This document shows positions 33,415-41,197 of a stretch of 64,000 bases of DNA, one piece after another. Both the position numbers and the translations under genes were made by a program. The DNA lies in assembly GCA_023129715.1 (NCBI GenBank), contig JAGMBO010000045.1:62001-126000 (forward strand), read 5' to 3'. Origin of the DNA: Candidatus Eiseniibacteriota bacterium (lineage in GTDB: Bacteria > Eisenbacteria > RBG-16-71-46 > CAIMUX01 > WJJG01). Every line of letters starts with the position of its first letter. Within the stretch, counting starts at the first letter, position 1. The notes below the pieces were generated by a model that was not told the origin of the DNA, did not search any database, and saw only the letters and a program-made list of their open reading frames with translations.

Positions 33415-33460
33415 GACTACTGAGTGGTGATCGTCATCCCCTTCTGGGAGGGGACCTTCA

Positions 33461-34624
33461 ATGCTGCGCTACCTATTGATTCTCAGTGCATTTGCAGCGG
33501 TCACCTGCGCAACCCAGGCGGACACATTCCTTGTTCTGCCCGACGGATCCGGAGACTTCCCAACCATCCAGGCGGCAGTGGATGCAGCCTCCGATGGAGA
33601 TGTCGTCGAGCTCTCCAACGGGACGTTTCGGGGTTCTGGGAATCGCAATGTCGTCTGTGACAGAAAGGCGATCACTATTCGCTCATCCAGTGATGACCCC
33701 GAACACTGCTCAATTGACTGCGAAGCCGATTGCTCAACGTACCGCCGCGGATTCAGTATCCAGTGTCCGGCAAGCGGTGAGGTCCTCCTCAGGGCCATCA
33801 CGGTCATGAATGGCTGTTCCGAATTCGGCGGCGGCGCCGTTTGCTGCGGAGGGGGAGCTCGTGTCAGATTCGTCCGGTGCGTCTTCCGCGACAACAGAGA
33901 CACCAATCACGCCGAAGGCGAAGGTGGTGGAGCAGTCCTTTGCGGATGTGGCGACACGACATTTGAGGATTGCCTCTTCGATCACAATGAAGCGATCTGC
34001 GGTGGCGCCTTGACAGGCATAGGGTCAACGAATCTCACCGTGGATCGTTGCGTGTTCCGAGCAAACACTGCAGCCGATCGTGGGGGAGCTTGCCACCTCT
34101 CTATGGGCTCCGCGGCGCACTTCAGCGATTGCCTGTTCTTCGGAAACATAGCCACTGCTGGCGGGGCCATCTGGGCGATCTGGGAGGCATCCGCAATCCT
34201 TGATCACTGCACGCTCGCCAATAACACAGCCACGGCCGCTGGGAATGGTCTGGTCCTCTTCTTGGATTCGCACGCGGAGATTAGCCACTCCCTCTTCGCC
34301 TTCAACCATGGACCCCACGCAATCGCCTGCGAGACCGGATTGACCGTTTCGATTGTCTGCACCAATATCTTCGACAACGAAGGTGGCGATTGGACTGGAT
34401 GCGTCGAGGGCGCAGAGGGGATTGACGGCAATATCTCCTTCGATCCGCTCTTCTGTGGATCCAGCGTGGAGGATTATGCGTTGCATGCCGATTCTCCATG
34501 TGCGGCTGGTAACAACCCAGAGTGCGGGCGGATCGGGGCCTTGGGGGTCGACTGTGCTGGCAGCCCTGTTGATGATTTCACATGGGGTCGGCTCAAGGCA
34601 TTGTTCCGACAAGAAAGTAGCTAA
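33461..34624 (+). CDS. Exported right-handed beta-helix protein, Cys-rich
   Basis: This 387-residue protein has a signal peptide (MLRYLLILSAFAAVTCATQA). It starts with the pattern FLVLPDGSGDFPTIQAAVDAA common to pectate-lyase-like beta-helix proteins. Repeats follow (GGGAVLCGCGDTTFEDCLFDHN, GGACHLSMGSAAHFSDCLFFGN), with many cysteines that could form disulfides. The end matches the protein at 21099-22463: GDWTGC, DGNISFDPLFC, YALHADSPC and TWGRLKALFR. The shared tail is probably a family-specific end, perhaps for export or anchoring. Its codons are somewhat less GC-rich than those of neighbouring genes. Confidence 0.85.
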   Translation: MLRYLLILSAFAAVTCATQADTFLVLPDGSGDFPTIQAAVDAASDGDVVELSNGTFRGSGNRNVVCDRKAITIRSSSDDPEHCSIDCEADCSTYRRGFSIQCPASGEVLLRAITVMNGCSEFGGGAVCCGGGARVRFVRCVFRDNRDTNHAEGEGGGAVLCGCGDTTFEDCLFDHNEAICGGALTGIGSTNLTVDRCVFRANTAADRGGACHLSMGSAAHFSDCLFFGNIATAGGAIWAIWEASAILDHCTLANNTATAAGNGLVLFLDSHAEISHSLFAFNHGPHAIACETGLTVSIVCTNIFDNEGGDWTGCVEGAEGIDGNISFDPLFCGSSVEDYALHADSPCAAGNNPECGRIGALGVDCAGSPVDDFTWGRLKALFRQESS

Positions 34625-34639
34625 GGCACTAACCTGATG

Positions 34640-34671
34640 GGCTTGCCGGCACGGCCCTGCCGGGCCAAGCC
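34640..34671. terminator. Terminator hairpin between convergent genes
   Basis: GGCTTG and CCGGCA (34640-34651) pair with TGCCGG and CAAGCC (34658-34671) around a six-base loop, with a two-base bulge at 34664-34665. It lies between the beta-helix gene and the minus-strand barrel gene and could serve both. Confidence 0.55.
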
Positions 34672-34814
34672 GCGCCAGGTCCACCCGCTCGTGCCGCCTG
34701 CTAGCCAACTACATATGGCACCAAGCGCGACGGACACCGGATCCGGACCGAACCCCTCGCCCCCAGAGTCCACATCCTCGATCAGGTGATAGCCCGGACG
34801 CTCAGCACCTGCCC

Positions 34815-36026
34815 TTAGCGGGTCCAGAAGATCCCGAAACTACGCCCGAACTCATCCTGCCGGGCGGTGAGGCCAGGCGGCGCCTCCCAGAGTCCCTGGT
34901 CGATCCGCACGCTCACGCTGTGGGGGCCCGCAGCCAGGGGAAGTATTACCTCCCAGATGCCGGCCGACATCCCGACCATCGGGACCGGCTCCCAATCGGT
35001 GAAGGTGCCGCTCACGGCCACGCGCTCTGCGCCTGGCGCACGCATCCTGATGCGATACAGATCGCCCGACACCGGCTGAGCGGAAAAGGCGGGAAGCAGC
35101 GGGCTCGGAGTCGTTCGGTCGAGGGAGGGCGTGGTTGCCGGGCGCCCATTGAGGAACAGGCGCAATGCCACGGACGCCAAGTTTCGGCTCGGCCGGCCCT
35201 CCTCGGGAGCCGCCGGAACCCGGCCCGCTGCCGCGGTCAATGCTAGGCGCGGCGTGAGCCAGAAGAGGCCCTGGGCCTGGGCCCAGGAGCCGGGACTTGA
35301 GGCAGGTTCCAGGCGCAGGCCGCCAAGGAGATCGATCTCCATCCGCCCCCAGGGAAAGGCCAGCCCCAACTGCAGGTTCGTATAGGAACGCGAGGCTGTG
35401 CGGCTCCCGTCGGGAATGCTGGTCGATGTCCAGAGGGAATCGAGGCCGAAGGACAGGGTGTCCCGGTAGGCGGCCGTCTCACCCTGATAGAGGACCTCGC
35501 GGGCACTGAAGCTGATGTGCGCGGCACCCAAGCGGGTCCGCCAACCCGCCTCGGCCAGCGTGTAGGCCAACCAGCCGGCACCATCGGATCCGCGCCCCCC
35601 ACCAGCACCCAGCCAGAATTCCCCTAGGCGCCTCGCGGTGATGCCGCGCAGCAGCAGTTCCTGACGCTGTGAGCTCGCCGGCTGGCGATCGCGACTGGAG
35701 CGCAACAGGCCGCGTAGCTCCAGATCCCAGGCGGTGCGAAGCGTCCGCCGGAGGAAGCCGCTCGCCTCGCCCTCCCCTCTCCATCCTCCGTACGCGTCGC
35801 TCCAGGCATCCCAATCGAGAGACAGGCCTCGTCCCGCTCCCTGAAGTTCGATGCGCGTACCTAGCCAAGTGACACTCTCACGACCACCGAGCATGTCCCG
35901 TTGCTGGGTCCCCGCGCTCAGGGAGGGGTAGATATCCGCCCGGGCTGCGGCGATCAGGCCCAGCCACAAGAAGCAGAAAGCCAGCGTCGGGATCAGACGG
36001 GCAGTGGCGGAGTCCTGCTTGTACAT
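34815..36026 (-). CDS. Outer-membrane barrel-like protein with C-terminal glycogen-binding-like E-set domain
   Basis: This 403-residue protein has a signal peptide (IPTLAFCFLWLGLIAAARA). The middle, about 35-300, has alternating short hydrophobic strands with many Trp, Arg and Gly, as in small outer-membrane barrels. The last 90 residues (RVAVSGTFTDWEPVPMVGM...GIWEVILPLAAGPHSVSVRID) are an AMPK/CBM48-like E-set fold. The same domain is found in the anti-sigma candidate two genes upstream. It is the last of four genes headed by an ECF sigma factor, so it may be the regulated surface product. Confidence 0.75.
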   Translation of the reverse strand: MYKQDSATARLIPTLAFCFLWLGLIAAARADIYPSLSAGTQQRDMLGGRESVTWLGTRIELQGAGRGLSLDWDAWSDAYGGWRGEGEASGFLRRTLRTAWDLELRGLLRSSRDRQPASSQRQELLLRGITARRLGEFWLGAGGGRGSDGAGWLAYTLAEAGWRTRLGAAHISFSAREVLYQGETAAYRDTLSFGLDSLWTSTSIPDGSRTASRSYTNLQLGLAFPWGRMEIDLLGGLRLEPASSPGSWAQAQGLFWLTPRLALTAAAGRVPAAPEEGRPSRNLASVALRLFLNGRPATTPSLDRTTPSPLLPAFSAQPVSGDLYRIRMRAPGAERVAVSGTFTDWEPVPMVGMSAGIWEVILPLAAGPHSVSVRIDQGLWEAPPGLTARQDEFGRSFGIFWTR

Positions 36027-36030
36027 CGAA

Positions 36031-36717
36031 TCACCTTATCTTGCGGTCTGGACCTGAGGAGGGAACCGCCTGGGGAGCAGGCCCGCGGGAAAGGGCTCCC
36101 CGTGTCCAGGACTCGGCCGCCTCGAGCGGCGGGCGCCCTCGACCGATGTCATATTCCACGCTACGACGGAATTCAAGAAGAGTCGCATCGGCAACCCCCG
36201 CTGACGTCAGGGAAAGAACCAACTCCGAAGCGCTCGCGGGGGGAACGCCGCGGGCAATCAAGTCAGAGAGAACTACCAGTTCGACCGTCAGCGTCGGTGC
36301 AGACGAGGTATCGGCAGCCGCGCGGAGGGTGGCGTCATGCAACTGCCCCAAGATGGTCGTGTCGACCCCTGCATAGAGAGCGCTGGCCGCCGCGGTCAGC
36401 TCCGGAGCGGGCGCAGCGGGACCCAGAATCTCCCGCGCCAATCGCAGGCGGTCCAATAGGGAATGGACCGCCCACGCGATGCGCTCTCCATCAGCGCCTT
36501 TGGTGACCCCCTCCAGAGCCTTCTGGATCAACGGTTCCGTCGGCAGAGTCTCGCGACGCGCGGAGTCGACCAGGACGGCCACCCGCCCGAGCGTCTCGGG
36601 AGCAAGGCGTTCGGCCAGGCGCGCATCGACCTCCGGACTCGCCACCGCCACCTCGGCGAGCAGGGTGATCGCAATCAGCAACTTGGCCGCCGTGAACAAC
36701 ATCCGCATGCTCTTCAT
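36031..36717 (-). CDS. Exported helical protein, unknown
   Basis: This 228-residue protein has a signal peptide (FTAAKLLIAITLLAEVAVA). The rest is Ala/Leu-rich helix with no cysteines or catalytic motifs and ends Pro-rich. Its ATG overlaps the stop of the anti-sigma candidate (ATGA). It lies five bases before the barrel gene, so it must belong to the same operon. A periplasmic link between sensor and barrel is one guess. Confidence 0.65.
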   Translation of the reverse strand: MKSMRMLFTAAKLLIAITLLAEVAVASPEVDARLAERLAPETLGRVAVLVDSARRETLPTEPLIQKALEGVTKGADGERIAWAVHSLLDRLRLAREILGPAAPAPELTAAASALYAGVDTTILGQLHDATLRAAADTSSAPTLTVELVVLSDLIARGVPPASASELVLSLTSAGVADATLLEFRRSVEYDIGRGRPPLEAAESWTRGALSRGPAPQAVPSSGPDRKIR

Positions 36718-37307
36718 GCCTCGTCGTCGACCAGGATCACCGATCCTGGAGTCCCGAACTCATCCGCGGGAACTCGTGGGGCTCCGTCAGCGGGGAGCCA
36801 CGTCTTTCCATCGACCACGAACGAGTATACATGCCGTCCGGGGGGCAGAGGAACGACCACGACCCAGATCCCGTCAGCACCTTGTCTTACCATGAGAGTG
36901 GCAGTCGGATCCCAATCGTTGAAGTCACCAACTAGGGAGACCTCTGTCGCCGATTCATCCACGAAGACGAACGGCATCGATTGAAGGGCGAAATCCACGA
37001 CCGGAACTCCTCCGACTCCAACGGATTCCGGTGGGGCGGTGCCACGCGGCAGCAGCGATCCGACCAAGACCACCGCCATGGTCAGCGCCACCCACAAGAC
37101 CGCCACCGCAGGGCGTACCATGATCGGCCGGGGGCGTAGCCACCAGCGCCACCCGGAGTCGGCCGCGCGGCGTTTCTGAATTCGCGTCTCGGGAGGCGGC
37201 AGGCGACGAACCGCATCCATGATGCGTCGCGGCCCCTCCCCATCATCCGGCACGGGCGCGCGTAGCTCGGCCACCACGCGTTCCAGCCAGCGATTGCGCC
37301 TAGCCAT
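36714..37307 (-). CDS. Membrane anti-sigma factor candidate with extracytoplasmic glycogen-binding-like domain
   Basis: This 197-residue protein starts at ATG 37307, eight bases inside the sigma gene, with GGGAG upstream. A cytosolic part of about 70 residues is followed by one membrane helix (PAVAVLWVALTMAVVLVGSLL). The outer domain (VSLVGDFNDWDPTATLMV, IWVVVVPLPPGRHVYSF) is of the AMPK/CBM48 E-set type. A sigma gene directly before it and the single-span topology indicate an anti-sigma role, although no zinc motif is visible. The E-set domain may bind glycan or match the one in the barrel protein. Confidence 0.72.
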   Translation of the reverse strand: MARRNRWLERVVAELRAPVPDDGEGPRRIMDAVRRLPPPETRIQKRRAADSGWRWWLRPRPIMVRPAVAVLWVALTMAVVLVGSLLPRGTAPPESVGVGGVPVVDFALQSMPFVFVDESATEVSLVGDFNDWDPTATLMVRQGADGIWVVVVPLPPGRHVYSFVVDGKTWLPADGAPRVPADEFGTPGSVILVDDEA

Positions 37308-37842
37308 CGTCTTGCTCTCCCAACAGGCGTCGCAACTCCGCACGCGCCCGCTTGACGCGCATCTTCAGCGCGGAGATCTCGGTGCGAGTGATGCGCTTCA
37401 TCTCCGAATAGGACCAGCCCTCCACATGCTTCAAGAGGAATGCCTCGCGTTGCCGATGGGGCAGCTTCTGTAAGGCTTCGTGAAGGCGGCGACGCAGAAC
37501 CGGATCGCCCGCGGAAGCTGCCGTCTCATCGGACGCAGGAAGCTGCCCTTCCGGACGGAACATCGTCCGAGTGCGACTTAGCCGTACCGCCCGCGTCCGG
37601 CACCGGTTGATCAAGATAGACGAGAGCCAAGCATGGAAGTGGCCGCGATGGTCGTAGTTGGCGAGGCCGCGATAGGCCCGCACAAACGTGTCCTGCACCA
37701 CCTCCTCGGCGTCTTCGCGGCTGCCCAGCAGATGAACTGCCAGGCGCAGGCAGCTGGCGTAGTACGCATTCACCAGCCCGGCGAAAGCCGCGCAGTTTCC
37801 GGCCAGGACGTCCCGTATGGCATCGTCGTCCGATATCGGCAT
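37300..37842 (-). CDS. ECF-type RNA polymerase sigma factor
   Basis: This is a 180-residue ECF sigma factor. Region 2 is LVNAYYASCLRLAVHLLGSREDAEEVVQDTFVRAYRGLANY...FHAWLSSILINRCRTRAVR; region 4 is LHEALQKLPHRQREAFLLKHVEGWSYSEMKRI...LKMRVKRARAELRRLL. It heads a four-gene minus-strand operon and is divergent from the lipoprotein gene at 38074. Confidence 0.93.
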   Translation of the reverse strand: MPISDDDAIRDVLAGNCAAFAGLVNAYYASCLRLAVHLLGSREDAEEVVQDTFVRAYRGLANYDHRGHFHAWLSSILINRCRTRAVRLSRTRTMFRPEGQLPASDETAASAGDPVLRRRLHEALQKLPHRQREAFLLKHVEGWSYSEMKRITRTEISALKMRVKRARAELRRLLGEQDDG

Positions 37843-38073
37843 CCTGCATGATAAACCCCGCGGGGCGGCAAAAGGTCACATCTCTAGCAGGGCACCTACG
37901 CTCGGGGAGGCTGCGGGTCCAAGCATGTGACCAACAGCGGACAGCAAGGGTTACAGGTAGATGGAGCCCCGAGACACCTGGAACAAAGCAGGGCACGGAC
38001 GCAGTTGGATCCCGGCAGTCCGCAGCCATCCCCATCCGTGACGCCGGGGGAAGTCGTGACGGGAGGAACGATT

Positions 38074-39654
38074 ATGCTTCGCAAACATGCCTCGGAACTC
38101 GTACGAACCCTCTTCTTTGTCGCCCTCATCGGCGGCTTGGCAGCCGGCTGCGGGGAGGAGAGCAGCACGAACCCTATCGGCGAGGGGGACCAGACGGGAG
38201 GCCGGGTTGTCGGCCAGGTCACAATCGACGGCACACAGGCCTCCGAGACCACCATCTTGGAGATGTGGCGTGGTGCCCAGGCGCTGCGCACGACGCAGAC
38301 CAATCAACAGGGCGATTTCGTCTTTGATGACGTTGCCCCCGGCGCCTACGAGCTGATGGTCTGGCCGCCATCGGGCTATCGGCCCGCTCAGCCGGAAGGC
38401 CTTTCTCGATCTGTCGTCGTGAGTGAGAGGGATGAGACGCGCGTCGACGTCTCCCTAACGCATGATACGTCGCTGCCCCCCGACTCGACCTCCTCGGGAC
38501 GCCTACTGGTCAAGGTGTGGCAGATCGGGGCGGACAGCCTGGCGACCTCCGGTATTGGCGTATCGGTCTGGGACTCTGATGAAACGCCGATCTTCACCGG
38601 CCCGACCGACGAGCAGGGACGGATCATCTTCGACGACATCGCCCCGGGCACCTACCGGGTGGGCATTGATGTGCCCCCGGGGCTCGAGCTCTTCGATGGC
38701 CAGGAAAATCCACGCGAGAACGTGATCGTCTACTCGGGTGGATCGACCTCGGTCATCTTCACGCTCTGGGACCCCGACGTCCCCCTGCCCGATGGCATCC
38801 TGCGTGTCTTTGTCGCGGGCGATAGCCTGCCCGTGCCGGCCGTGACGGTTGCGATCATGCCGTGCGACGGCACCGAGATCCTCCATCGTCTCGAGACCGA
38901 CGCCAATGGAACCGCCGAATTCAGCCTCGCGCCGGGAGCCTACGATGTGGCGATCGATGTGCCGGAGGGCTGGGAACTGGCCGCCTGGCAGCAGAATCCG
39001 CTGCGTGGGGTGGCCGTCTATTCCAGCCGCACGACCTGGGTGCACTTCGATCTGATCGATCCCGACGCACAGTCCGCGCCGGGATGGCTCCGAATCCAAG
39101 CCAGTCCGCTCTGGAACGGGGCTGAGCTGCCCACCGGCATCGAGGTGCACGTATCCGGAGAAGATCCGACGTCGTTCGATGCCACGGGCGCGACGGATGA
39201 ATCGGGCCAAGTGAGCTTCGAGGTTGCCGCTGGAACCTACACCGTGGAGATGCTCGTCCCCGAGTCATGGGCGTTGTGCACGGGTACGCACAATCCACAG
39301 ACGGACCTGCGAGTCTTCCCGGGCGGCACGCGAACTGTCGACTTCTGCTTATGGGATCCGTCTGCGCCGCAACCCCGCGGGGCACTGGCCGTGTTCGTGG
39401 TCGCCGACAGCCTTCCCGAGGCCGACATCCCGGTCGCCGTGTATGAGGAGGGGGCGACAGCCCCCCTGGCGACAGGTATGACCGATGCCTACGGCCGCGC
39501 CCTCTTCTCGCTAGAGGCGGGCAGCTATGCCGCCGGGATCACGATCCCGGACGGATTTGAGCTGCGTCCGCCTGTGCCGAACCCCCAGCCGGGGCTAGTG
39601 GTGGCGCCTCAGGACACGACGATGGCATGGTTCCTGATCTGGGAAGCACACTAG
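38074..39654 (+). CDS. Lipoprotein with about five tandem prealbumin-like (Cna-B-like) modules
   Basis: This 526-residue protein has a lipobox, LAAGC, after MLRKHASELVRTLFFVALIGG. About five modules of 95-105 residues follow. Each ends with a TDEQGRIIFDDIAPGTYRVGID-type turn, then a conserved PPGLELFDGQENPRENV-like stretch and FTLWDPD before the next begins. Such modules are stalks in surface proteins. The repeated Trp and Pro positions show expansion by duplication. GGGAGG precedes ATG 38074. It ends just before a strong hairpin at 39690. Confidence 0.8.
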   Translation: MLRKHASELVRTLFFVALIGGLAAGCGEESSTNPIGEGDQTGGRVVGQVTIDGTQASETTILEMWRGAQALRTTQTNQQGDFVFDDVAPGAYELMVWPPSGYRPAQPEGLSRSVVVSERDETRVDVSLTHDTSLPPDSTSSGRLLVKVWQIGADSLATSGIGVSVWDSDETPIFTGPTDEQGRIIFDDIAPGTYRVGIDVPPGLELFDGQENPRENVIVYSGGSTSVIFTLWDPDVPLPDGILRVFVAGDSLPVPAVTVAIMPCDGTEILHRLETDANGTAEFSLAPGAYDVAIDVPEGWELAAWQQNPLRGVAVYSSRTTWVHFDLIDPDAQSAPGWLRIQASPLWNGAELPTGIEVHVSGEDPTSFDATGATDESGQVSFEVAAGTYTVEMLVPESWALCTGTHNPQTDLRVFPGGTRTVDFCLWDPSAPQPRGALAVFVVADSLPEADIPVAVYEEGATAPLATGMTDAYGRALFSLEAGSYAAGITIPDGFELRPPVPNPQPGLVVAPQDTTMAWFLIWEAH

Positions 39655-39689
39655 CATCTCCTCCACGCCCACCGAGGCAGATCCACGGG

Positions 39690-39723
39690 ACCGACGGGAG
39701 CCGGGCTAGCGGCTCCCGTCGGT
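39690..39723 (+). terminator. Strong 14-bp hairpin
   Basis: A perfect 14-base stem (39690-39703 with 39710-39723, ACCGACGGGAGCCG) closes a six-base loop, 36 bases after the lipoprotein stop and before the convergent gene. No T-run follows. Confidence 0.65.
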
Positions 39724-39841
39724 GCATGGGTATTGGCTTCACCTCGTCCGCGGCGGATCAGAGGCCCAGGCATCCGGCGATGCGCCAGGGATCGACGACC
39801 AGGCCGTGCTTGCATGCCCGCGGCACACACATCCACAGAGA

Positions 39842-40534
39842 CTACCAGACGAACTCCACCGTCCGCTTCGACCAGCCGGCGTCGAAGTAGTAGGCGATCG
39901 CCGCTGCATAGGTCTGTCCATCGGAGAAGGGTGGGGTTTGAATGCGGCCTGCACGGGCGTGGGGATCGACCTCGACGGCCGCCTTGGCGTTACCGTAGAC
40001 GATCAGCATCGTCCAGGCATCGTCGGGGATCTCGGTGGGAGGAGTCCAGGTGAAGCAGAGGTCGTTCTCGCAGCGCTCGACCGACATCTCGGAAACGCAC
40101 CCGATGTAGTCCAGCTCGTACTCGACGGCGAAGTTGATCTCCTCACCCGTATCGAGCGTGATCGTGAAGATATAGTCGCCTGATGGCGGGAACCCCGCAG
40201 CCGGCGGACCATGGACCGCGTAGCGGCGCATGTCACCGGTGAACTCTTCGATCAGGGCCACCTGCCTGCGTCCGCCGGGGAAGGTCACAAGTGCCTCGTC
40301 GACATGCTCGAGCAGGCACTCCCCTTCTTCGTTCTCGCAGTTGACCTTGACCTCGTAGCTGTCGCCCGTCTCGCACAGTCGCTCCGACCAGATCTCCCCG
40401 CTCAGGCCGTAGAAGCCGTCGGCGTAACGGACCTCTTCGCATCCGGCCACGAGCAAGACACTGCAGGCAAGCAGGGCAAGCACGCTCCTGCAGCTCCTGC
40501 GTCTCCACCGCCTAGCTGTCGTAACTAAGGCCAT
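39842..40534 (-). CDS. Lipoprotein, unknown
   Basis: This 230-residue protein has a lipobox, LLVAGC, after a basic N-terminus and hydrophobic segment. Six cysteines occur in pairs (LCETGDSYEVKVNCENEEGECL, CVSEMSVERCENDLCF) and may form disulfides. The rest looks like an Ig/Fn3-type sandwich ending YYFDAGWSKRTVEFVW. No family is named. It stands alone on the minus strand, facing the repeat lipoprotein. Confidence 0.7.
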   Translation of the reverse strand: MALVTTARRWRRRSCRSVLALLACSVLLVAGCEEVRYADGFYGLSGEIWSERLCETGDSYEVKVNCENEEGECLLEHVDEALVTFPGGRRQVALIEEFTGDMRRYAVHGPPAAGFPPSGDYIFTITLDTGEEINFAVEYELDYIGCVSEMSVERCENDLCFTWTPPTEIPDDAWTMLIVYGNAKAAVEVDPHARAGRIQTPPFSDGQTYAAAIAYYFDAGWSKRTVEFVW

Positions 40535-40645
40535 ATCGTCATTCTCTCGCAGTCATGGCACGAGGTCGCTGCAATCCAGCTTCCCTCTCCCATCCAGCGC
40601 GTCGCGCTTGCCTCTTCTGTCACCTCGACCCTGTGGCGTACGACC

Positions 40646-41197
40646 CTACAGACAATAGCTAACGCCGAGGCTGGTGAAGACCACCCCCTGCCAGCGATGC
40701 AGATAGTCATGGCTCAGCCGTAACGCAGCGAAGTCGGCGCCGGCCGCCAACTCCACGCGTCGGATCGAGAAGGGCTGCCAGTGGAATCCGAGCCCGAGGC
40801 CTGCGCCCGGCGAGGGGCGATGATAAATCGACCCGGAAAAGACTGCCAGATGCAGCGAGAGGCTTGTCTCCAGAGACCAGCGCCGCTTGCGCAGGAAGAC
40901 GAACTGGGGACCACTGGAGAGAAAGACATCTCCGGGACCGTTCAGCAGGATGCAACCGCGCGCGTTCAGCGACCAGCGTTCGTTGAGCGGATGTTCCCAG
41001 CCCCCCGCGATACCCCAACCCATGCCGCCGTAGGGCCCGGCGATCATCTCGCCGGCGAGTGTGAGCTGATCGGCGGCGGCCGGCACCGGCAGGCAGGGCA
41101 GCAGCAAGACGAGGATCACGAGGAGCAGCGCGCCCCGAGCGGCCGCACTCCCCCATCTCGAGGTTCCAATCATGGCACTCACTCGGCTCGTGTCCAT
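40646..41197 (-). CDS. Small outer-membrane barrel-like protein
   Basis: This protein of about 183 residues has a signal peptide (ARGALLLVILVLLLPCLPVPAAA). The rest is short amphipathic strands with Gly and aromatic residues (GMGWGIAGGWEHPLNERWSLNARG) and an end, VVFTSLGVSYCL, as in eight-stranded barrels. The last residue should be aromatic in many barrels; here it is Leu. Its ATG overlaps the Wzi-like gene stop, so the two form an operon. Confidence 0.65.
   Translation of the reverse strand: MDTSRVSAMIGTSRWGSAAARGALLLVILVLLLPCLPVPAAADQLTLAGEMIAGPYGGMGWGIAGGWEHPLNERWSLNARGCILLNGPGDVFLSSGPQFVFLRKRRWSLETSLSLHLAVFSGSIYHRPSPGAGLGLGFHWQPFSIRRVELAAGADFAALRLSHDYLHRWQGVVFTSLGVSYCL

Noticed and set aside
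33125-33430. 101-codon frame MMAKNPHRPWNGE in the large gap
   Set aside because: No ribosome site, no recognisable composition or domain, and it runs into the promoter of the next gene.
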